DNA of 64,000 nucleotides from Atherinomorus stipes. Lineage: Eukaryota > Chordata > Actinopteri > Atheriniformes > Atherinidae. A program made the position numbers and the translations under genes. A model generated the notes under the pieces. The model was not told where the DNA came from and made no database searches. It was given only the letters and a program-made list of their open reading frames with translations. The stretch spans positions 1 through 64,000 of the forward strand of contig JALJCO010001372.1 of NCBI GenBank assembly GCA_023101725.1, in the 5' to 3' direction. Position 1 is the stretch's first letter. Every line of letters starts with the position of its first letter. Positions 57,301 through 64,000 of this stretch are shown one piece after another.

Positions 57301-58142
57301 GCGTTCACACCCTGGCCGATGTGTTCAGTGAAAGCGGGCTCAGAGACTTCCACGATCTGAGAATGTCTTACGGCCTCCCGGGCACATCCTTGTTTTTATA
57401 TTTTCAGTTACGGTCTTCCATGAAAGCTTATGGGGTGCCATGGAGCTCCCCACTTACCACTCATCCCTTGCATTCTACTTTATACAATAAGAAAAGGGGC
57501 TTGGTCTCTAGTCTATATGCTATCTTCCGAGATGCTTCTTATTCACCTCTACCCATTGTACAAGTTTGGGCTCAGGACCTGAAGCATTTCATCAATAGAG
57601 AACTGTTAGACTGGGACAAAATATGGTATTCAATCACCCTTGCCTCTAAAAACCCAGATCATCAACAGATCCACTTCAATTTTATCCACAGGACCTACCT
57701 CACTCCACAAAGGAACTTCCTCATGAAGCGTATAGCATCTCCGATCTGCACTCTTTGTTCAGATGGACTTATTGGTACCTACATGCACATGTACTGGGAA
57801 TGCAAACCTGTGAAATACTTTTGGGTTGAGGTCTGCTCTTCTTTAGGTGATGTTCTGAATATAACCGTGCCATGCTCCCCTGCTGTGCTTCTTTTAAATG
57901 ATACCTCCTCTCTTAAACTATCAAGTGGAAACAATCGCTTTTTTCTAACTGGCATTACTGCTGCCAAGAAGATGCTGGCCCTACGATGGAAGCCCCCACA
58001 CTCACTTTCCAGGGCCCAGTGGATTAATACTTACATTGATATTGTTAACATGGAGCTATCTGTGGCAAAAATGCATGGTGCCAGTACTGACACGATTATA
58101 TCCTGGCTGGCAGTGACAGAAAAGATTGAAAGTTTACGATAA
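54382..58142 (+). pseudogene. L1 ORF2, endonuclease-RT, with stops and frameshifts
   Basis: The endonuclease (54382-55410) has SWNINGL, FIQESHF, GADMNAVLD, YSRIDHILAS and SDHSVI. In-frame stops are a TGA at 55408, a TAA at 55651 and a TGA at 57054 (frame preserved on both sides). Frameshifts lie near 55755, 56068 and 56690. The RT blocks are KSPGWDGIPPEFY, NYRPLSILNAEIK, LSLDAEKAFDRLEW (motif A), RQGCPLSPFLFILSLEPLA (motif B) and LYADDILLFF (motif C). The C-terminal Cys/His cluster reads CTLCSDGLIGTYMHMYWEC. All catalytic motifs remain legible, which suggests fairly recent decay. Confidence 0.9.
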
Positions 58143-58599
58143 CTTCCAATATCCTTCTATATATACGTTTGTATGGATATATTTGAGTGTACGGATATAC
58201 ATATTTACCTGCATGTTTTGTTGTTCTTTGTTAAACTGTGAACATTTGTCTTTTGTGAAATGAGTGGAGATCCAGGGTATATGGGTGGGGGAGGGATGTC
58301 GCCACGGGATTATTTGTCTTTTATGTTATGTTATATCCATGTACTGTCTTTACTTTTCTCTTTTTTATTTGCCTTCCTTCTTTGTTTTGCTGTATATAAA
58401 ATTGAGAAATTGAAATAAACAGTTGATCACAAAAAAAAAAAAAAACAACCTGATCAGATAAATGAACTTCCTCATCAAGTTCTTTGCAGCGTGTAAACGA
58501 GCCATTCATGTGATTCAGGTGTGTGAAAGCAGGGTTGCCTAGAAGTCCTGCAGGGCAGTGGGTCCTGAGGACTGGAACTGAGAAACACTGCACTATCCT

Positions 58600-60185
58600 A
58601 TGTTGCTAAATAATGAGAAATGAGCAACAGCTGACCGAAACACTACATTTATGGCCTACATAACAATAATTCATATTAGATAAATAAATAATATAAATGA
58701 TACATTTGGAAACCGCAGTCGGAAGTTGCTAAGACGGGTACTTACAGTTTTTGCTCTGCGAGGCAGATGTGGATGATTGGAGGCAGCCATCGTGACCTTT
58801 CAGAGGTACTGAAAGAAAGTTGTAATAAAAGGGAAACTCATCACATCCTAGACCTTGATCAACGTTGGTAAAATTAGCAGAAAAAAAAAAAAAAACATTA
58901 TTATAAACAGTGGTTAATCTGCCTTAGCCGCGGGAGCAGTTTTTTCTTAAATGAAAGAGCCTTCATTGGGTACAATTAACAAAAAAGAAAAATACGAACA
59001 AGTATTATAAACATAAGTACTACCTCAGAAACCAGTCATAACTACATTAAATCTTAATTTAAAAACTTGAGTAAAGGAAATGAATTATGTCACTATTTCT
59101 AGTGACATATGAACTTACTGATTTAAAATGTGCAGCGTTGATTCCGGCAGCTGGGAGGCAGAGCAGAAAGGAGGAAAGCCAAACCGCGCGGGCGTTAGCC
59201 TGCTGCTAACGGCGCTCTTTAGCTTTAGCCCGTCTACCTCCGTTAGCTTCGGGTTAGCTTAGCTGCGGGAAGCGCGGAGTTTGATGGGTGTCAATCATTC
59301 ATCCACCACTTTCACAGCTCCACCTCTTTGCCCATTTCTGGATTTTCCGGGAGTGACGAAATGCGTCGCGGGGCCAAGATGGCGACGGTAGGACACGCCC
59401 AACTGGCCTCACTCTAGCCTATTCAGAAGTGACCGGAACATAGGTCCATTATATTTACAGTCTATGGGAGAAACCAGCGTCTCACTGATGCTGCGTTCAC
59501 GTGCAGTCGGGCAGACGGCCGTTGGTAACAAACCAGATGTCATTTTAATCAATGAAGCCGAGCGAAAGACGGTAAAACATGGGTCAGGGAAAACAATACG
59601 ACATCGCCATGACAACAAATCAGATGTGGAGTGATGTCACTGTAACTGACGGACCACGTTTTCACATAGAGGCTGGTGATAACTTTACATGCATCGGCTG
59701 TCGTCGGTCTGCCCGCTTTCACACGAATGCAGCATGAAAAGTACGAGGGGGCTGCTCGCGATTACACAGTGTCCCTTTAAATTAATTTTTAAAATATAGA
59801 TATGTTTGTTTTTTTACTGGCACTTTTAGTGTCATGTAAATTCAATGTGATTATTCATGAAATATCTTCTAAAACCTGGATTTTTTTATTTCATATATAT
59901 TTTAGTTAGTTCTGCATCATTTCAAGTGTAACTGGCGGGTTGGGTCTGCCCACCACTTGGGGTCATTGTGTCCCAACCTCCACATTCCAGCTCCTTCTGG
60001 TTCCACACACGAGTTGCTAATCAGCAGGAACATTGTTGCCAACTTAGATGAGCAGAAAGAACTCCAAGGCACTCTCCCTTACAAAAGTTAAAAAGCCTTT
60101 ATTTTTATGGCATAGTCATAATGAGTCCCTGATGAAGGCCAGTGGGCTGAAACACGTTGGATTTTAAGGTCATTATGACTATGCC
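58600..60185. other. Unclassified, with a GC-rich block
   Basis: A GC-rich block at 59140-59400 has repeated GTTAGC/GCTAAC steps and GCCAAGATGGCGAC near 59372. It may be a promoter-like or repeat sequence. I see no coding frame. Confidence 0.3.
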
Positions 60186-60720
60186 TTAAAGACACAACGT
60201 AACTTTTAGACCTTAAAAATCTGTGTTTCTGACTCGTTTTGATGTCACACCAACATTCATTAAGCGCATTTTCGAGCTGTCAGTGCCCAGAGCCGTCCCG
60301 GGGCTCAGAAACAGCACTATGTAAGATTCTCATCCGGGACGCGACCGTGACGTTGCAGCCAACTATTGGTTGCAGCACCGCGTCACTCACTAGCAACCGG
60401 ATGTAAACCAGGTATCAACGTCGCGGCTGTTTTGAATGCGCATCATGTCGAATTCGGTAAAGAAACGCAAGGAAACATCACCGGAGGAAGAGAGGAAAAG
60501 AAACAGAGGAAGGGACAGAACAAGAGTCAAGATAAGACTGTCTTTTACTGGCTGGAGTGAGCTTACAGTACAGGTACGAACAAGATGGATGCTAGTTTAG
60601 CCGCCGATAGGGGGCGCGTCACTTAGAAAACTGCTGAAAGTTCCGTTGTGTGTCTTTAAAAATAAAGGTTTTTTCATTTTTGTAGGGAGAGTACCTTGGA
60701 GTTCTTTCTGCTCATCTAAT
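60040..60720. repeat. Inverted ~65-bp repeat flanking a TTAA element
   Basis: GATGAGCAGAAAGAACTCC and the CCTTTATTTTT that follows (60049-60110) recur inverted at 60660-60718. The two arms lie either side of the TTAA element at 60190-60655. Confidence 0.75.
60190..60655. mobile_element. piggyBac-like TTAA element, 466 bp
   Basis: TTAA lies at 60186-60189 and 60656-60659. The ends AGACACAACGTAACTTTTAG and CTGAAAGTTCCGTTGTGTG, then TCT, form an inverted repeat of about 20 bp with small differences. There is no transposase frame. Confidence 0.75.
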
Positions 60721-61054
60721 CTTACCGTCTCATCCAAAGAGCACCTCCAAAGAAGTACAACTGAATCCAGGAAGCGCTCCTTCACAAACATTTTTGACAT
60801 TGTTGCCAACTTAACGACATTGTCGTTATATTTAGCGACTTTTCAGACCCTTGTAGCGACTTATTTTTTAAAAAGCAGCTAGCTACAAATCAAGCAACTT
60901 TTCCTGCTGTTAATGAAGACAGATGAAGTTTACATAGCTCCACCTGTTCATCAGGAGCTGCCTGCCGTCGGCCCCTCCCTCCCTGTTTCCCGGCACTCAC
61001 TCACTGCTCCTGCTGTCCCTTTGCAGACAGCAGCCCTTCTGAGCTGCTGTGAGA

Positions 61055-61165
61055 TGACCACGCCTCCTCATCAAGATTATTTCCCATGATGCCTTGTGGC
61101 ACAACTGGGTTTTCCTTGCACCGTGACTCAAACGTGAATGTCACCCCTTCAGTGCCCTTGTAAAT
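61055..61165 (-). repeat. Repeat A fragment, inverted
   Basis: The reverse complement matches 5880-5990, for example GGCATCATGGGAAATAAT and GATGAGGAGGCGTGG. Confidence 0.85.
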
Positions 61166-61594
61166 TAGCATTGTAGTATGTCAAACAATTAATATATTTG
61201 AGGCCATTACATAGAACTGTGCATGCGCAAAATTGTTTGTTAGGTTCGGTGATGTCATTTAGCAACTTCTGGATCAACCAATGGCAACTTCTCTCCTTGA
61301 AAAGTTTGCAACAGTGAGCAGGAAACGTATATGCTGTTTAAATATGGTGAGTGTGACACAAGACGACAGAATCTCTTCCTGCTGCTACTGCTGTTTGTCA
61401 TCATCATCCCGGTAGAAGTTAATGTTGTTTATCACATGATCACCACATCATCATCAGCTGGGTGCCGTACAGCCAAGCTAACTCGTTTTAAAGCATTGTG
61501 AATATGTAAGCAGGACATTTGTAGAAATGACTAGCATGCTTCTGTCTTTGCAGCTGTAACTGCTGCTGCTGTTTCATTTTAATCCCTAACTCAC

Positions 61595-61595
<1 letters not shown>

Positions 61596-61640
<45 letters not shown>

Positions 61641-61912
61641 ACGCGTAATTGCAACATTGTGGGGACTGTGTTCTGGATTTTTACCATCACTGTGGGGACG
61701 TCTTGTCCTCGTGGGGACATTATCCCGGTCCCCATGGGGATGAACCCCGTTTTGGGGGGTAAGAATAGGTTTTAGAGAATAAGTTCCAATTAGGTTTAGG
61801 GTAGGAAAAGGGAAGGGGGGGGGGTGGGGAAAAGTAGTGGGGGGGGGGAGGGGGAGGGGGGGGGGGGGTGTGTATAATATGAAAGGGGGGACACCATGAG
61901 GAATGAAAACAT

Positions 61913-61962
<50 letters not shown>
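61596..61962. repeat. (GT)n tracts around a G-rich tract
   Basis: (GT)n runs lie at 61596-61639 and 61913-61962, with G-rich near-homopolymers at 61797-61869. Between them is GTGGGGACATTATCCCGGTC, a wording common in fish minisatellite-like repeats. Confidence 0.85.
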
Positions 61963-61965
<3 letters not shown>

Positions 61966-61969
61966 AAGG

Positions 61970-62913
61970 GTGTTAGGTTTTATTTAGTAATTTTAGTGGA
62001 GGTGTGTCTTCTTTCCAGTTTTATGCTCCCATATATATATTCTAGGATCTTTTATACTGATATATAAACAGAGGTACTGAAGCTAATATTTCATTGGTAG
62101 CTGTGTGGTTTTATTTACTTATTCATTCCGGTGTGTTTTCCCTGTTTATAGTTGTTTTTGTTTGGTCTTCTTTATATGCCTGCATGTTTAGTGTTATTTC
62201 ATGCTGCCTTTTAAATACCAGCTGAACCTCCTGTATACTTGTTTTAGATATTATCACCTCCTCTTTTCTTTTATCATTTTAGTTATTTTCTTTTAAATAA
62301 AGCCTAGTAACCCTCCTAGTTTTACTTTGCCAAATTTCTTGGAATGAAATAAAAGCAAGAATTATTTCTTTGCTTTCTGTTGGAATGACGATCTCACATC
62401 TCTGTCTAAACTTACCTTGTGAAACTTACCTGTGTTCTTATAACCAGTGTTCTCTGGATAAAAACATCCAGAGTGGTGTTGTTGGTTGATTTTACCATAG
62501 ATTTTAATCCAAGTCAAGACATTTTCTGGTTACACTAGTAAAATGGTATTGAGGTTCAAAGAGCCACTTGTGACTCTGCAGCTGTTGCAGACCCCTGTAC
62601 AAGGTCATTGAATCAGTATGTCAGTCTCTTAACTTGGTTGCCTGCAATGATATTTGAGATCCAGTAGGTGTCAGTATTGAGTACTTCTGACAAAGATGGA
62701 AAGAGAGCAGTGTCTGACTGTCAGCAGCAGCAGAGCTGCAAGAGCTCCTGCAGTCAGCAGTGGTGGACAGCAGCAGTCAGGAATCAGAGCAGGAACCTCC
62801 AGATACAATTTAAGTACAAACCTAACATGCAGGTGATGCTTTTAGATTTATTTATGCTTTACTCATGATGATCAGTATGCAATTAACTTTGCAAGTGTCT
62901 TTTATTTAAAATG
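61970..62913. other. Non-coding stretch
   Basis: AT-rich sequence with a CAG-rich patch near 62720-62775. No gene is recognised. Confidence 0.35.
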
Positions 62914-62917
62914 TTAA

Positions 62918-63188
62918 AGGAGTGATGACATAGAAGTAAAAACTAGTTCATGTAGTTGCATTACTGCATATGTAAATACTCCAAAGAAAAATATGGCACT
63001 TTTTACAGCGGGGGATTGTTTTGGGACGCTAGACCTCCCTTCCCGAAGGTCAGTAAGAAGCAGCTTTGTTGGCTTTTTTTACTACACCTTATTTGGCTAT
63101 AACCTTATTTAGAGAAACCAGGTCAAGCTGCAGTCAGAGTTTGCTAAAGGCTATCTGTTAGCAACATGTGCACTTCAGACAGTAAGCA
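62918..63188 (+). mobile_element. TTAA element fragment (family of 24308-28350)
   Basis: TTAA at 62914-62917 is followed by AGGAGTGATGACATAGAAG. About 270 bp match 27536-27835 in the same orientation. The right part is missing, so the copy is truncated. Confidence 0.8.
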
Positions 63189-63189
63189 A

Positions 63190-64000
63190 TGGGTCTGTCC
63201 CAAACCGCACACTTGAGTACTTCAAACATTGTTTTTGAGTGTGTAGTGCACACATGGTGTCATTTAAGCCAAAAATTCAGTGCCCTGAAAGTATCCAGAT
63301 GCCGCCCTAATCACGCCCAAAGATGCAGTGCAGAACGAAGCACACTACTCACACTAAACAGACGCCATTTTGCTGACGTAGCGGAAGACTTGAGCTGTTG
63401 ACCAAATGGAACAATGGCGAAGAACGAAGCGGTGGTGACATCAGCTGCAGCGGACAGTAGTCGAGTTGTAAACAAGTTTCGGGGGGGGGGATGGAAAAAC
63501 TCTATTGGAGATTCTCTTTAATCTGCCTTGAATGTAAGAATCTTAGCTAACATCTTCACTTGTTTTTGTTGCCTGATGAGTCCTATTGAGAAAAACAACA
63601 TAACCGGATTTTTAAACTGGGGGAGACCAGATGATTTCAACTCAATAAGTTATTTTTGTGTAATTTGGGCTACAATTGGCAAGAAGTTTGTGATAATCTA
63701 TGAGCCAAAAGATTTGACTAAAAGGCCACAAGAGAACTCTTAAGCAAAATCATTGATTAACAATAAACATTGTCAAGCAAAGACCTGATCAATACAAGCC
63801 ACGCATGATGGAACTGGTATTTGTCTGAAACGCCAGTTACCCACCAGAACTTCATGCCTTATGCAAAATATGTTTCATTTAACAGCTTCTGTATTCAAAA
63901 TCCCAGTTTTCAGACCCCCTCCCCCTCCGCACCTTTGCAGAGGCAAAATGGAGCGAGATCATCAGGCCAAGAGGAAAGGTGGACCAAAGAGGAGTCAAAA
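63190..64000. other. Non-coding stretch to the window end
   Basis: A G10 run occurs at about 63481. A 71-aa frame at 63528-63743 has no recognisable domain. Nothing else can be supported. Confidence 0.35.

Larger units (their letters stand above)
52854..58445 (+). mobile_element. L1-type LINE, full length, 5.6 kb
   Basis: An exact 13-bp target duplication, CAACCTGATCAGA, flanks it at 52841-52853 and 58446-58458. The element has a 143-bp 5' UTR, ORF1 (52997-53791), a spacer of 590 bp, ORF2 (54382-58142) and a 3' UTR ending in AATAAAC and an A tail. Near its 5' end (52875-52883) is CAAGATGGC, a YY1-type motif, in a position like that in mammalian L1. ORF2 carries stops and frameshifts, so it is not active. 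Confidence 0.93.
52774..58590. mobile_element. Small hAT element split by a full-length L1
   Basis: The ends CAGTCTTTCTCAGTTCCGG and GAACTGAGAAACACTG form a long inverted repeat that extends through CTCAGGACCC and CTGCCCTGCA. A perfect 8-bp duplication, CACTATCC, flanks the element at 52766-52773 and 58591-58598. Without the L1 it is about 212 bp. Its inverted arms cover most of its length. Confidence 0.93.

Overview
The window is nuclear DNA of a ray-finned (teleost) fish, inferred from its repeats: L1-, L2- and Rex/CR1-type LINEs, several hAT elements whose termini begin TAGGGMTG or TAGGGATG, TTAA-flanked piggyBac-like elements, and a long near-identical C2H2 zinc-finger array. There are no bacterial operons, CRISPR arrays or rRNA genes. 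I see only one candidate host gene, the zinc-finger gene at about 32.65-34.90 kb. Almost everything else that can be named is transposon-derived, and several regions are elements nested inside elements.

Layout. 1-5.57 kb: an apparently full-length L1-type LINE on the minus strand, with ORF1 open and ORF2 broken by one missing base. 5.57-8.40 kb: a DNA element rich in AGTATACTT motifs, split by a 5'-truncated Rex/CR1-like LINE. 8.4-10 kb: unclassified DNA with an 87-bp direct repeat. 10.06-12.67 kb: an array of GGTCCGGACC palindromes whose last unit is inverted. 12.7-13.8 kb: remnants of a transposon exon and of L2-type LINEs. 14.1-14.5 kb: a possible 5' exon region. 16.288-23.449 kb: a hAT element containing an L2-type LINE, two further hAT elements and a GC-rich retroposon. 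24.17-28.63 kb: a four-level nest (repeat A, then a TTAA element, then an L2-type LINE, then a hAT element, a foldback element and one more insertion). 31.35-31.66 kb: a second copy of the transposon exon. 36.69-37.86 kb: a TTAA element. About 39.15-42.50 kb: a second, degraded L1. 45.809-50.727 kb: a 4.9-kb inverted-repeat element lying between two (TA)n tracts and carrying a foldback element. 52.3-52.7 kb: an SGNH-hydrolase-like fragment. 52.774-58.590 kb: a small hAT element split by a full-length L1. 60-63.2 kb: more TTAA elements, repeat A, and GT- and G-rich tracts.

Insertion order can be read from target-site duplications. Perfect 8-bp duplications flank four hAT elements (CTCTGGGA, ATTTTTAC, CGAGGAAG, CACTATCC), and a fifth has a 7/8 match. 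An exact 13-bp duplication flanks the third L1, an 11-bp one the GC-rich retroposon, and TTAA flanks the piggyBac-like elements. No complete DNA transposase was found, so the DNA elements here are probably non-autonomous. The first L1 is the nearest to intact. The zinc-finger gene consists of more than 20 nearly identical 84-bp modules and includes a 588-bp (seven-finger) duplication. The copied block has lost one A, which splits the reading frame.

All family names come from reading motifs by eye. No alignment or database search was possible, and boundaries marked approximate are estimates.
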